DNA of 64,000 nt from Pseudomonadota bacterium (GTDB lineage Bacteria > Pseudomonadota > Alphaproteobacteria > Rhizobiales > Xanthobacteraceae). Shown here one piece after another: positions 1 through 8,007 of the stretch. The stretch's first letter is position 1, and the number at the start of each line of letters is the position of its first letter. The stretch spans positions 1 to 64,000 of the forward strand of contig JAFECJ010000011.1 in assembly GCA_018242205.1 (NCBI GenBank). The letters are read 5' to 3'. The position numbers were made by a program, and so were the translations under genes. Below the pieces are notes generated by a model. The model had not been told where the DNA came from, did not search any database, and worked only from the letters and a program-made list of their open reading frames with translations.

Positions 1-1
1 G

Positions 2-2422
2 ACCGTGCAGGCGCGCGAATTGTGGGAGAAGATCGGCTACGCAGCCTGGGCCTGCGCCGATCCGGGCCTGCAGTTCCACACCACCGTCAATGACTGGCAC
101 ACCTGCCCGGCGTCGGGGCCGATCCGCGGCTCCAATCCGTGCTCGGAATACATGTTCCTCGACGACACGGCCTGCAACCTCGCCTCGCTGAACCTCTTGA
201 CGTTCCGCGACGGCAAGACCGGCGCCTTCGACGTCGAGAGCTACGAGCACGCCGTGCGGCTGTGGACCGTGGTTTTGGAAATCTCGGTGCTGATGGCGCA
301 GTTCCCGTCCAAGGAAATCGCCCAGCTCTCTTATGAATTCCGCACACTCGGCCTCGGCTACGCCAATATCGGCGGCCTGCTGATGACCTCCGGCATGTCG
401 TACGACTCGGACGAAGGCCGCGCCTATGCCGGCGCGCTGACCGCGATCATGACCGGCGTGTCCTACGCCACCTCGGCCGAGATGGCGGAAAAGCAGGGTC
501 CGTTCCCCGGCTACAAGAAGAACCGCGAGCACATGCTTCGCGTCATGCGCAATCATCGCCGCGCGGCGTATGGCGAGCGCCAGGGCTACGAGAAGCTGTC
601 GCAGGCCCCCGTCCCGCTCGACCACGCCGCCTGTCCCGATCAGGCGCTCGTCACCCACGCCAAGGCGGCCTGGGACCGCGCCATCGAGCTCGGCGAAAAG
701 CACGGCTATCGCAACGCGCAGTCGACCGTGATCGCGCCGACCGGCACGATCGGCCTCGTCATGGATTGCGACACCACCGGCATCGAGCCCGACTTCGCGC
801 TGGTCAAGTTCAAGAAGCTGGCCGGCGGCGGCTACTTCAAGATCATCAACCGCGCCGTGCCGGAAGCTCTCCGCACGCTCGGCTACTCGGAAGCCGAGAT
901 CGCCGAGATCGAGGTCTATGCCGTCGGCCACGGCTCGCTGGCGCAGGCCCCCGGCATCAACCACACGACGCTGAAGGCCAAGGGCTTCACCGACGAGATC
1001 ATCGCCAAGGTCGACAAGGCGCTGCCGACCGCGTTCGACATCAAGTTCGTCTTCAACAAGTGGACGATCGGCGAAGCCTTCTGCCGCGACGTGCTCGGCA
1101 TCGCGGCCGAGCAGCTCGCCAACCCGAGCTTCGACCTCCTCGCCGCGCTCGGCTTCACCAAGCGCGAGATCGAGGCCGCCAACATCCACGTCGCCGGCGC
1201 CATGACGGTCGAAGGCGCGCCGCACCTGAAGCTCGAGCACTATCCGGTGTTCGACTGCGCCAATCCGTGCGGCAAGATCGGCAAGCGTTACCTGTCGGTC
1301 GAGAGCCACATCAAGATGATGGCGGCGGCGCAACCCTTCATCTCGGGCGCGATCTCCAAGACCATCAACATGCCGAACGAGGCCACCGTCGAGGACTGCA
1401 AGGACGCCTACATGCAGTCCTGGCGCCTGGCGCTGAAGGCCAACGCGCTCTACCGCGACGGCTCGAAGCTGTCGCAGCCCTTGAACGCGCAGCTCATCGC
1501 CGACGAGGAGGACGAGGACGACGCGGTCGAAGCCTTCCTCGACAAGTCGGCCGCGGCCCGCGCCACGGGCCTCGCCGAAAAGGTAGTCGAGAAGATCGTC
1601 GAGCGCGTCACCGTGCTGCGCGAGCGCGAGAAGCTGCCGTCGCGCCGCAAGGGCTACACGCAGAAGGCCGTGGTCGGCGGCCACAAGGTCTATCTGCGCA
1701 CCGGCGAATATGACGACGGCCGTCTCGGCGAGATCTTCGTCGACATGCACAAGGAAGGCGCGGCGCTGCGTTCGCTGTTGAACAACTTCGCCATCGCCAT
1801 TTCGCTCGGCCTGCAATACGGCGTGCCGCTCGAGGAATATGTCGATGCCTTCACCTTCACCCGCTTCGAGCCGCAGGGCCCGGTGCAGGGCAACGACTCG
1901 ATCAAATACGCCACCTCGATCCTCGATTACGTGTTCCGCGAACTGGCGGTGTCGTATCTCGAGCGCTACGACCTCGCCCATGTCGATCCGAGCCAGGGCT
2001 CGTTCGACGCGCTGGGCGCCGGCGAGAGCGAAGGCAAGGCGGCGCCGAATTTCATCTCCAAGGGCCTGACCCGCTCACGCAGCGACAAGCTCCAGGTGGT
2101 GGCGGCCTCCCCGGCCTCATCCGGCGCCTCGTCGGCGGTCGCGACCGCGAAGGTCACCGCCTTTGGCGGCGCCCACGCGGCCACGGCCCTGAAGGCCGAG
2201 CCGGAGGCGAAACTGTCGCCGGCGCAGCAACTCGAAGTCGGCCACGCCTCCCCGGCCGTTGCCCAGCCTTCGGCCAAAGCGATCGCCTCCGAGCGCCGCG
2301 CCGAAGCGAAAGCCAAGGGCTACGAAGGCGAGATGTGCGGCGAATGCGGCAACTTCACTCTGGTGCGCAACGGCACCTGCATGAAGTGCGATACCTGCGG
2401 AGCGACCAGCGGGTGCTCGTGA
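2..2422 (+). CDS. nrdJ: Vitamin B12-dependent (class II) ribonucleotide reductase, 3' part
   Basis: The reading frame is open from base 2, so the start lies outside the window and about 806 C-terminal residues are present. Class II reductases convert ribonucleotides to deoxyribonucleotides using adenosylcobalamin and need no oxygen. Visible family signatures are NPCSEY near the start, [20 protein letters not shown] (about residues 247-266), and a Cys-rich C-terminus with MCGECGNF followed by [14 protein letters not shown], which acts as the thioredoxin-reducible shuttle. An Ala/Ser-rich linker of about 90 residues joins the barrel to this tail, as in long NrdJ proteins. It is followed 25 bases later by a small basic gene that probably shares its transcript. 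Whether a cobalamin riboswitch precedes it cannot be seen here. Confidence 0.97.
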   Translation, partial: TVQARELWEKIGYAAWACADPGLQFHTTVNDWHTCPASGPIRGSNPCSEYMFLDDTACNLASLNLLTFRDGKTGAFDVESYEHAVRLWTVVLEISVLMAQFPSKEIAQLSYEFRTLGLGYANIGGLLMTSGMSYDSDEGRAYAGALTAIMTGVSYATSAEMAEKQGPFPGYKKNREHMLRVMRNHRRAAYGERQGYEKLSQAPVPLDHAACPDQALVTHAKAAWDRAIELGEKHGYRNAQSTVIAPTGTIGLVMDCDTTGIEPDFALVKFKKLAGGGYFKIINRAVPEALRTLGYSEAEIAEIEVYAVGHGSLAQAPGINHTTLKAKGFTDEIIAKVDKALPTAFDIKFVFNKWTIGEAFCRDVLGIAAEQLANPSFDLLAALGFTKREIEAANIHVAGAMTVEGAPHLKLEHYPVFDCANPCGKIGKRYLSVESHIKMMAAAQPFISGAISKTINMPNEATVEDCKDAYMQSWRLALKANALYRDGSKLSQPLNAQLIADEEDEDDAVEAFLDKSAAARATGLAEKVVEKIVERVTVLREREKLPSRRKGYTQKAVVGGHKVYLRTGEYDDGRLGEIFVDMHKEGAALRSLLNNFAIAISLGLQYGVPLEEYVDAFTFTRFEPQGPVQGNDSIKYATSILDYVFRELAVSYLERYDLAHVDPSQGSFDALGAGESEGKAAPNFISKGLTRSRSDKLQVVAASPASSGASSAVATAKVTAFGGAHAATALKAEPEAKLSPAQQLEVGHASPAVAQPSAKAIASERRAEAKAKGYEGEMCGECGNFTLVRNGTCMKCDTCGATSGCS

Positions 2423-2447
2423 GCGGGCACCCCAACAGGAGGTTTTA

Positions 2448-2687
2448 CTGAGCAAATCCATTAAAGCATCGTCCCCGGACGCCACCCTGCGAGAGAAACG
2501 CCGTCAGGACCAGGCGCGCGACGGATTGAAGGCCACGGCGGAATACGAAGCCGCCGCGACCGCGATGCGTGAGAAGACGGCCAAGCTGCGGGCGCTCAGG
2601 CTGGCCCGCGAAGCCAAGGACGCGGCCGAGGCCGCGGCAAACCCGCCGGAGCCGGTGAAGAAGAAGAGCAAGAAGAAGGCTGACTGA
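2448..2687 (+). CDS. Small basic coiled protein downstream of nrdJ, CTG start
   Basis: A 79-residue frame opens at CTG 2448, with a perfect AGGAGG at 2437-2442 five bases upstream. No ATG, GTG or TTG lies nearby in frame, so gene finders easily miss it. The product begins SKSIKASSPDATLREKRRQD and has long charged helical stretches with regular Arg/Glu/Ala spacing, then an Ala-rich segment and a Lys-rich end (KKKSKKKAD). It has no membrane segment or cysteine. It lies 25 bases after nrdJ and just before a strong terminator, so it looks like the last gene of the nrdJ transcript. I recognise no domain; nucleic-acid or protein binding is only suggested by the charge. Confidence 0.72.
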   Translation: MSKSIKASSPDATLREKRRQDQARDGLKATAEYEAAATAMREKTAKLRALRLAREAKDAAEAAANPPEPVKKKSKKKAD

Positions 2688-2702
2688 TTTAACTCTCACG
2701 TC

Positions 2703-2752
2703 ATGGCCGGGCTAAAGCGCGACGCGCGTCTTCGCGAAAATGTCCCGGCCAT
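2703..2752. repeat. Palindromic intergenic repeat (REP-like)
   Basis: ATGGCCGGG at 2703-2711 is the exact reverse complement of CCCGGCCAT at 2744-2752, with an inner palindrome GACGCGCGTC at 2721-2730. The form resembles the dispersed palindromic units common between genes in Bradyrhizobium-like genomes; family membership is inferred from memory of those genomes. Confidence 0.55.
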
Positions 2753-2764
2753 CCACGTCTTAAG

Positions 2765-2788
2765 GGCGGCCCGGCGGGCCGCCTTTTT
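2765..2788 (+). terminator. Rho-independent terminator of the nrdJ transcript
   Basis: A perfect 8-bp GC stem (GGCGGCCC 2765-2772 with GGGCCGCC 2776-2783), a three-base loop and TTTTT at 2784-2788. It lies 77 bases after the small gene behind nrdJ and on the same strand. Confidence 0.85.
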
Positions 2789-2857
2789 CGTTTACAGCCT
2801 AAAGGACGGCCTATAGGCTTCTCTCAACCGTCAAAAGGCGGACTTTTGGGGGATTAC

Positions 2858-3139
2858 ATGACCAAGGCGGTACTCGCCGCGCTCGCCATCCTGTCAGCCG
2901 CCGGCTCGGCCCACGCGCAATATTACAATTCGAATCGCGGCTACAACTCTGGCTCTTTCGGCTACGGCACTGGCTCCAACTCTAGCTCGCACTACGTCCA
3001 GCCGCATTACAACAACAATGGCGGCTACACGAGCGGCCACTATCAAACCAATCCGAATAGCACGACGCTCGATAACTACGGTACGCGCGGAAATTACAAT
3101 CCGTATACGGGCCAGACGGGCCGACGGAATCCGTGGTGA
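2858..3139 (+). CDS. Small secreted Gly/Asn/Tyr-rich protein
   Basis: This is a 93-residue protein starting at ATG 2858; a TTG four codons upstream is less likely. Residues 1-20 form a signal peptide (MTKAVLAALAILSAAGSAHA) with a good signal peptidase I site before QYYNSN. The mature part is rich in Gly, Asn, Ser and Tyr and ends in a motif of the type DNYGTRGNYNPYTGQTGRRNP. I recall this tail from small periplasmic or surface proteins in many proteobacteria whose function is unknown. No cysteines or catalytic motifs are present, so it is probably a flexible exported peptide. Confidence 0.8.
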   Translation: MTKAVLAALAILSAAGSAHAQYYNSNRGYNSGSFGYGTGSNSSSHYVQPHYNNNGGYTSGHYQTNPNSTTLDNYGTRGNYNPYTGQTGRRNPW

Positions 3140-3267
3140 TCGATGGAGACGAGCGGTGAAATTCAGTGCCCGAAAGCCGAGCATCAAGCGGAGCTTTGCC
3201 GCGCGCCCGTCTCCGACGGGCCGCGCCCGGCCCTGACAAATCGCTCCGAAATCGCTATATTCCGCCT

Positions 3268-3504
3268 ATGAAAACCAAGCGCCTGACCGAAGTCCTCGAA
3301 CGCATCGAGGCGTGGCCCGCCGACGCGCAGAATGCGCTGGCCGACATCGCACGCGATATCGACACCAGCCTGACGCAAGGCGACTACGTGCCGACGCCCG
3401 AGGAGTTGGCCGGCATTGACCGGGGTTTACGCAACGCCGAGGCCGGCCGCTTCGCCAGCGCAGCGGAGGTCGACGCGGCGCTGGCCAAGCTCAGGCAGGC
3501 GTGA
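3268..3504 (+). CDS. Antitoxin of a ParE-type toxin-antitoxin pair
   Basis: The 78-residue product starts at ATG 3268 (MKTKRLTEVLERIEAWPADA). It has no obvious ribbon-helix-helix at its N-terminus. The N-terminal helix with AWPADAQNALADIARDID, followed by PTPEELAGIDRGLRNAEAGR and SAAEVDAALAKLRQA, matches small antitoxins that precede RelE/ParE toxins in alphaproteobacteria. The stop overlaps the GTG of the next gene by four bases (GTGA), so the two are translationally coupled. Such antitoxins neutralise the toxin and repress their own operon. The assignment depends largely on the neighbour. Confidence 0.8.
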   Translation: MKTKRLTEVLERIEAWPADAQNALADIARDIDTSLTQGDYVPTPEELAGIDRGLRNAEAGRFASAAEVDAALAKLRQA

Positions 3505-3791
3505 AGGTCGTCTACACCGACGCCGCGCTTCGCGATCTCGACGACATCGCACTTTGGCTCTCGCAACACTATCCCGGGCTCGGCGCCGCCCTTGAACAAA
3601 GGCTGCGTACCATCGTCGCTCATATCGGGCGCTGGCCGGAAAGCATGCGCGCCTCCGCCCATCGGCCGGGCGTGCGCGTCGCCCCGCTCGGACGCTATCC
3701 GTACAAAATCTTCTATCGCGTCACTGCCGATGCGGTCGAGATCCTGCATATCCATCATGCCGCGCGGCAGCCATTCGACAAGGAGCCGTAG
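3501..3791 (+). CDS. ParE/RelE superfamily toxin
   Basis: The 96-residue protein starts at GTG 3501 inside the stop of the antitoxin gene. It has the RelE/ParE fold pattern: VVYTDAALRDLDDIALWLS at the N-terminus, a central helix, then VRVAPLGRYPYKIFYRV and a last strand VEILHIHHAARQP. The Arg-rich strand and terminal HHAARQP are typical of the ParE_toxin family, whose members poison DNA gyrase or, in RelE, cleave mRNA. Which target applies cannot be read from the sequence. All core elements are intact, so the pair looks functional. Confidence 0.9.
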   Translation: MKVVYTDAALRDLDDIALWLSQHYPGLGAALEQRLRTIVAHIGRWPESMRASAHRPGVRVAPLGRYPYKIFYRVTADAVEILHIHHAARQPFDKEP

Positions 3792-3812
3792 CCCCAACTA
3801 GGTCTGCCATCA

Positions 3813-3831
3813 CCGGGCCTGACAAGCCCGG
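3813..3831. repeat. Small intergenic hairpin after the toxin gene
   Basis: CCGGGC (3813-3818) and GCCCGG (3826-3831) form a 6-bp stem with a seven-base loop. No T-run follows, so it is not a clear terminator. It may be a degraded palindromic repeat. Confidence 0.35.
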
Positions 3832-3884
3832 CCATATTGGCCCGCCTTCATCGGCCTACGTCGCCTATCGACGCGGCCGATCCC

Positions 3885-5165
3885 TCAGGATCGCTGATGG
3901 TCGCCGGCGTGGACGTCAAGGCAGGTCAACAACGCGACATAGCTGGGGTCGTCCTCATCGAGCCGATCGACGCATAAAACGCGGGACTTCTCGGGAAACC
4001 GCTGCCAGCTCTTCGACAGCTGCATCTCCGCCGATTTCTCCTGCTCCAAACATGGTGCAGCCGGGCGCGCGCCGCGGTCGCCGCCAACGACCCGATGTCG
4101 GCTACAGGTGCTCTGCAGATTGATCAACGGAATTTCGGCCGCTTCCGTCGCGAGGGCCGACGCCGGTGCGACGACCAGCACGCGCTCGACGAACGACGCC
4201 AGGAATATCCAGATCATTGTCGATGCCGCGATCGCCAGTGCGGTTTCGAGCGGCGGTAAGCGAAACGACGCCGCTGCGGAGCGACGGCCTCGCGACGCCG
4301 TCGCCGCCGACGCCGTGGACGTCCCGGCATCGATCGCAAGGCCGCCGGCTTGTGAAACGACGGCCATGCGTTGCTGGGCCTTGGTCCATTTGCCGACCGT
4401 CGAGTCGGCATATTGGAAAAATTCGTTGGTAAACGTGCCCTGATAACAGGTCAGTCGATAGCTGGTTTGGCGCACGGAGCGCCCGCGCAACGCGTGATCG
4501 AGAGCACCAGGGCCCGTCAGATCGAAAATGTTATTCGTCTCGGCCTTTTCGATCCGCTCCATGATCGTATCGATGACGGATTCGAGATTTGGACTGTTTG
4601 GCGCGCTGGCAATGAAGTAATTGCCGAGGCCGTCCTTGTGCTGGAGAAACATGTCATCGGCGTCATCGGGCACGACGGCCGAGAGCGGCCAGACCATATG
4701 GGAATCGATGTCGAGGTAAACACCGCCATGCCGTTGCAGAACCAGGACGCGCCATAGGTCTGCACGTGCCGCTCCGACTTGCAGCCTTGCGTAGCGCTCG
4801 CTGATGCGCCCCGGAAACTCCGACGCGACGAACCGATCGATGCTCGCATCATCGAGGAATCGAAATTCGTAACCCGGGCAGAGAAGGCGATTGAACAGAT
4901 AATTCAGATAAACCGGCAAGGTCACCAGACCGGTATAATTCGTTTGCCAGACGGTCCGCGGAATTCTCGAAGGGCGGCCGGCGCGCATCAGCGGCTTCGC
5001 GCGCGCCGGAATGAGAAACCGCTTCGACGGCATGAACAAATGAAAGACGTAGAATGCCGCTTTGAGTGCGTTGCCGACCAGTTTGATGACGCGGGCCGAA
5101 ACAAATCTTGCGAAATCACCGCTTATCTTCGGTTGATTTCGATAGCCCGGTGCACGAGGCAGCAT
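3885..5165 (-). CDS. GT32-like glycosyltransferase with C-terminal membrane-spanning extension
   Basis: The chosen start is ATG 5165, preceded by AAGGA seven bases upstream, rather than TTG 5207; this gives 426 residues. About residues 60-265 match the OCH1-like GT32 sugar-binding/DXD family: SRIPRTVWQTNYTG, AARADLWRVLVLQRHGGVYLDID with the metal-binding DID, and YQGTFTNEFFQYADSTVGKW. These enzymes transfer sugars from nucleotide donors. After the domain comes an Ala/Ser/Thr-rich linker, one hydrophobic segment (ALAIAASTMIWIFLASFVERVLVV) and about 100 residues without recognisable similarity. The gene stands alone between a toxin pair and hlyIII in a stretch with less GC than its surroundings, which suggests transfer. 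The tail could reflect an old frameshift or fusion. Confidence 0.72.
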   Translation of the reverse strand: MLPRAPGYRNQPKISGDFARFVSARVIKLVGNALKAAFYVFHLFMPSKRFLIPARAKPLMRAGRPSRIPRTVWQTNYTGLVTLPVYLNYLFNRLLCPGYEFRFLDDASIDRFVASEFPGRISERYARLQVGAARADLWRVLVLQRHGGVYLDIDSHMVWPLSAVVPDDADDMFLQHKDGLGNYFIASAPNSPNLESVIDTIMERIEKAETNNIFDLTGPGALDHALRGRSVRQTSYRLTCYQGTFTNEFFQYADSTVGKWTKAQQRMAVVSQAGGLAIDAGTSTASAATASRGRRSAAASFRLPPLETALAIAASTMIWIFLASFVERVLVVAPASALATEAAEIPLINLQSTCSRHRVVGGDRGARPAAPCLEQEKSAEMQLSKSWQRFPEKSRVLCVDRLDEDDPSYVALLTCLDVHAGDHQRS

Positions 5166-5475
5166 CGTGACGTCCTTAAATCGGAAATGATTGTCTGCCC
5201 CGGACAATCAACGTGCTCACGTGAGTAAACCTGCGCTTGCCGAACACACCGGTCATGCTTGACGCATTAAAACGCCATATCCATTCACTGCCTCGGCGTG
5301 AGCGCGAAATAAAAACTGCGCCGTTGCGGCCATTGCGGGTCGATGACCGCCTGAACCCGTAGCCCACCGACGTTCATCTCAAGCGACGGCGCGGGCCGGG
5401 CGGCGTCTCGCGGGTGGCGCGCGGACAAGCCCCCGCGTCATCCCCCCGCCCCATTCCCCCTGCACACTCCGCGCC
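5166..5475. other. Intergenic region between divergent GT32 and hlyIII genes
   Basis: These 310 bases hold the upstream regions of two divergent genes. I see the GT32 Shine-Dalgarno at the left edge but no convincing coding frame, RNA gene or strong hairpin. The left half is less GC-rich than the right. Confidence 0.5.
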
Positions 5476-6117
5476 ATGAACGCGCCGATCCGTTGGGACT
5501 ACGACCGCGCCGAGACCATCGCCGATGCCGTCGTGCATGGCCTCGGCATCGCCTTTGCCGTGGCCGGCGGCGCGGCGCTGATCGTCGTCGCCGCGCTGTA
5601 TGCCAATGTCTCGCAGGTCGCGGCGGTGGCGATCTACACCGCCGGCCTCGCCGCCATGATCGGCTTTTCCGCCGCCTATAATTTGTGGCCGCTGACGCCG
5701 GTCAAATGGTGGCTGCGCCGGCTCGATCACTCGGCCATCTATCTCCTGATCGCCGCGACCTACACCGCCTTCGTGCTGCCGATGCGGGGCACGGCCGCCG
5801 ACGCCATCCTCATCGTGCAGTGGGCCGCGGCCGCGGCCGGCATCGCGCTCAAGCTTCTCTTCCCCGGCCGCTTCGACCGCGCCGCGATCGCGCTCTATCT
5901 GGTGATGGGCTGGAGCGGCCTGTTCGTCATCGGCCCGATGGCGGCGGCGCTGGCGCCGGTGACGCTCGTCCTGAGCGCCATCGGCGGCGTCCTCTATTCC
6001 GCCGGCGTCATCTTCCACGTCTGGGAGAGCCTGCGCTTCCAGAACGCGATCTGGCACGGCTTCGTGCTCGCCGCCGCGGCCTGCCACTACACCGCGGTCA
6101 TGATCTCGGTGGTGTGA
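5476..6117 (+). CDS. Hemolysin III / YqfA family membrane protein
   Basis: A 213-residue seven-helix membrane protein starting at ATG 5476. Diagnostic motifs of the HlyIII (PAQR-like) family are ADAVVHGLGIAFAV near residue 20, RLDHSAIYLLIAATYTAFVL around residue 82, and FHVWESLRFQNAIWHGFVLA followed by CHY at the C-terminus. The His residues in these motifs correspond to the zinc site of the PAQR fold. The name comes from a Bacillus cereus haemolysin, but members in other bacteria are more probably membrane-homeostasis proteins or hydrolases. It appears to be its own transcription unit, 90 bases before the DUF2189 gene. Confidence 0.92.
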   Translation: MNAPIRWDYDRAETIADAVVHGLGIAFAVAGGAALIVVAALYANVSQVAAVAIYTAGLAAMIGFSAAYNLWPLTPVKWWLRRLDHSAIYLLIAATYTAFVLPMRGTAADAILIVQWAAAAAGIALKLLFPGRFDRAAIALYLVMGWSGLFVIGPMAAALAPVTLVLSAIGGVLYSAGVIFHVWESLRFQNAIWHGFVLAAAACHYTAVMISVV

Positions 6118-6207
6118 AAGCGACGACCCTCGCGAAGCGAATACCGCCTCCCCGGCCCGCGCCTCGCTATAATTTCCGCAACGAACAAATCGTCAGGGCG
6201 GAAACTC

Positions 6208-7017
6208 ATGACCTCCTTCTCCGGCAAGGTCGATCCGGTGGTGCGGCCGGTCACCGGGCGCGACGTCGTCGAAGCGCTGGTCAAGGGCCTGCGCGATTTC
6301 CAGGCGGCGCCGCTCTACGGCCTGGCCTGCGGCACGCTTTACGCCCTCGGCGGCGTGCTGATCCTGCTGTCGGTCACCGCATTGGGCATGAGCTATCTGG
6401 CCTATCCGCTGGCCGCCGGCTTCGCGCTGATCGCGCCGTTCATGGCGATCGGCCTCTACGAGGTCAGCCGGCGGCGCGAGAGCGGCGAACCGCTGGCCTT
6501 CGCCGCCATCCTCACCACCGTGAGAAGCCGCGGCGAGATCGGCTGGATGGCCTTCGTCACCGTCTTCATCTTCCTGATGTGGATGTACCAGGTGCGGCTG
6601 TTGATGGCGCTGTTCCTGGGCCTCAACGTGTCGTTCGCCTCGTTCGAGCAGTTTCTCGCCGCGGTGTTCACCACCAATGCCGGGCTGATCTTCCTCGCCA
6701 TCGGCAATCTCGACGGCGCGGTGCTGGCGCTGATCCTGTTCTCGCTCACCGTGGTGTCGTTCCCGCTGCTGCTCGAGCGCGACGTCGATTTCATCACGGC
6801 GATGATCACCAGCGTGCGCGCCGTCGCCGCGAGCCCGCTGCCGATGATCTCGTGGGCTGCGGTCATCGTCGTGCTGCTGATCGTATCGGCGCTGCCGGCC
6901 TTTCTCGGCCTGGTGGTGACGCTGCCGGTACTCGGCCACGCCACCTGGCATCTCTACCGGCGCATCGTCGCGCCGGCGGCTCCGGCGACGGAGGTCACTC
7001 CTGCACCCAGCGCTTGA
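6208..7017 (+). CDS. DUF2189 domain integral membrane protein
   Basis: A 269-residue protein with about six hydrophobic segments, starting at ATG 6208. The N-terminal cytoplasmic stretch VRPVTGRDVVEALVKGLRDF followed by AAPLYGLACGTLYALGG is typical of the DUF2189 family, also seen in Rhizobiales proteins loosely annotated as cytochrome c oxidase subunit I-like. No haem or metal ligands stand out. Function is unknown. Its 3' end overlaps the end of the convergent zinc-finger gene by 23 bases. Confidence 0.85.
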   Translation: MTSFSGKVDPVVRPVTGRDVVEALVKGLRDFQAAPLYGLACGTLYALGGVLILLSVTALGMSYLAYPLAAGFALIAPFMAIGLYEVSRRRESGEPLAFAAILTTVRSRGEIGWMAFVTVFIFLMWMYQVRLLMALFLGLNVSFASFEQFLAAVFTTNAGLIFLAIGNLDGAVLALILFSLTVVSFPLLLERDVDFITAMITSVRAVAASPLPMISWAAVIVVLLIVSALPAFLGLVVTLPVLGHATWHLYRRIVAPAAPATEVTPAPSA

Positions 7018-7306
7018 TCGGGCCAAGCTGCGGCGTCCTGTGGTCGAGCTTGACCACGGTGTCGTCGATGTAGCACCAGCCCCAGCCTTCCGGCGGGTCG
7101 TAGCCTTCAATGATCGGATGGCCGGTGGCCTCGAAATGCGCGCGGGCGTGCTTGTTGGGGGAATCGTCGCAGCAGCCGACATGGCCGCAGATGCGGCAGA
7201 GCCGCAGGTGCACCCACCAGTCGCCGGTCTTGAGGCATTCCTCGCAGCCTTTGGCCGACGGCGTGACGTCGCGGATCTCGGAGACGTGGGTGCATTTCAA
7301 CGGCAT
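6995..7306 (-). CDS. UBP-type zinc finger protein
   Basis: The 103-residue protein consists almost wholly of one ZnF_UBP domain. The Cys/His ligand pattern is visible: CTHVSEI, GCEECLKTGDWWVHLRLCRICGHVGCCDDSPNKHARAHFEATGHPI (shown in parts: CEEC, CRICGHVGC, KHARAH, GHP). A C-terminal WCYIDDTVVKLD completes the fold. In eukaryotes this domain binds free ubiquitin C-termini or histone-tail peptides; bacteria lack ubiquitin, and the role of the stand-alone bacterial version is unknown. It is transcribed opposite to the DUF2189 gene. Confidence 0.9.
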   Translation of the reverse strand: MPLKCTHVSEIRDVTPSAKGCEECLKTGDWWVHLRLCRICGHVGCCDDSPNKHARAHFEATGHPIIEGYDPPEGWGWCYIDDTVVKLDHRTPQLGPIKRWVQE

Positions 7307-7430
7307 TGCCGGCCCTTCCCTGTTGCGGCGGCGATGCTACGGCACGGCGGCGCCGGCGTCACGCGTCCGGCCTTTGGCACGAATCGTGCGCGAGGCTAAC
7401 GTCAGACTTGGTCAAACGGAGGGATCATCG

Positions 7431-7643
7431 ATGGTCAAACGGACGACGCTCTACTCATCGAAGGGCAAGAAGCTCTACGCGGTGCGCGACGCCGAAGGCA
7501 AGTTCAAGGACATCCAGACCTACAAGCGCGCTCACACCCTCGACATGAAACGCAAGTCGAAGGCCGAGCTCGCCGGCGCGAAGAAGAAAAAGAAGACGGC
7601 GAAAAAAGCCAAGAAGGCCGTGACGAAGAAAAAGCGCCTCTAG
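7431..7643 (+). CDS. Small Lys-rich basic protein
   Basis: A 70-residue protein from ATG 7431, with a good Shine-Dalgarno (GGAGGG at 7418-7423). Residues 1-45 (VKRTTLYSSKGKKLYAVRDA and FKDIQTYKRAHTLDMKRKSK) look folded, with a YAVRDAEGKFKDIQ beta-hairpin-like segment. The remaining 25 residues are almost entirely Lys and Ala, like the tails of small nucleoid-binding or H1-like proteins. I recognise no named family, though similar small basic proteins occur in Rhizobiales. Nucleic-acid binding is inferred from charge only. Confidence 0.75.
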   Translation: MVKRTTLYSSKGKKLYAVRDAEGKFKDIQTYKRAHTLDMKRKSKAELAGAKKKKKTAKKAKKAVTKKKRL

Positions 7644-7673
7644 GCGGCGCGGCGGGATGCGGGCGGCGTGAGC

Positions 7674-7859
7674 TTACGCCGTCTCTTTCTCGCGGGCGTC
7701 GTAGACCTTCACCTTGGCGCCGGCGTTCTCGCCCTTGAGCTTGAGGCCGGCCGACAAAGCGGCGGTCAGCGAACCGAAATGCGAGATGCATTTGCCGCCG
7801 ACTTCGACGACGTAATTCGGTTCCGGGCTGGCGTTCGCGGGCATGGCGGTATCGGGCAT
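7674..7859 (-). CDS. Small conserved-type hypothetical protein
   Basis: A 61-residue product starting at ATG 7859, convergent with the Lys-rich gene. After a Pro/Ala-rich N-terminus the sequence NYVVEVGGKCISHFGSLTAA and LKLKGENAGAKVKVYDAREK reads like a compact alpha/beta domain. GAG occurs ten bases before the start. No family is recognised, and expression is not assured because the region is short. Confidence 0.55.
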   Translation of the reverse strand: MPDTAMPANASPEPNYVVEVGGKCISHFGSLTAALSAGLKLKGENAGAKVKVYDAREKETA

Positions 7860-8007
7860 TGGAGCCTCAATGGTGCACCGTTTCCCGCCATCCGGTCGTC
7901 ATCAGGCTTGGCGGGGCCGGCGTTACGATCACTTCACCCCCGGACTTCTTCATGATTCCGCCAGCCCGTTAAAATTGGCTGAAAGTCTTAGAAGCACCTC
8001 CCGCGGT

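Noticed and set aside
5176..5367. Small leftward frame upstream of the GT32 gene
   Set aside because: It has no ribosome site, a random Arg/Ser-rich composition and overlaps the GT32 start region.
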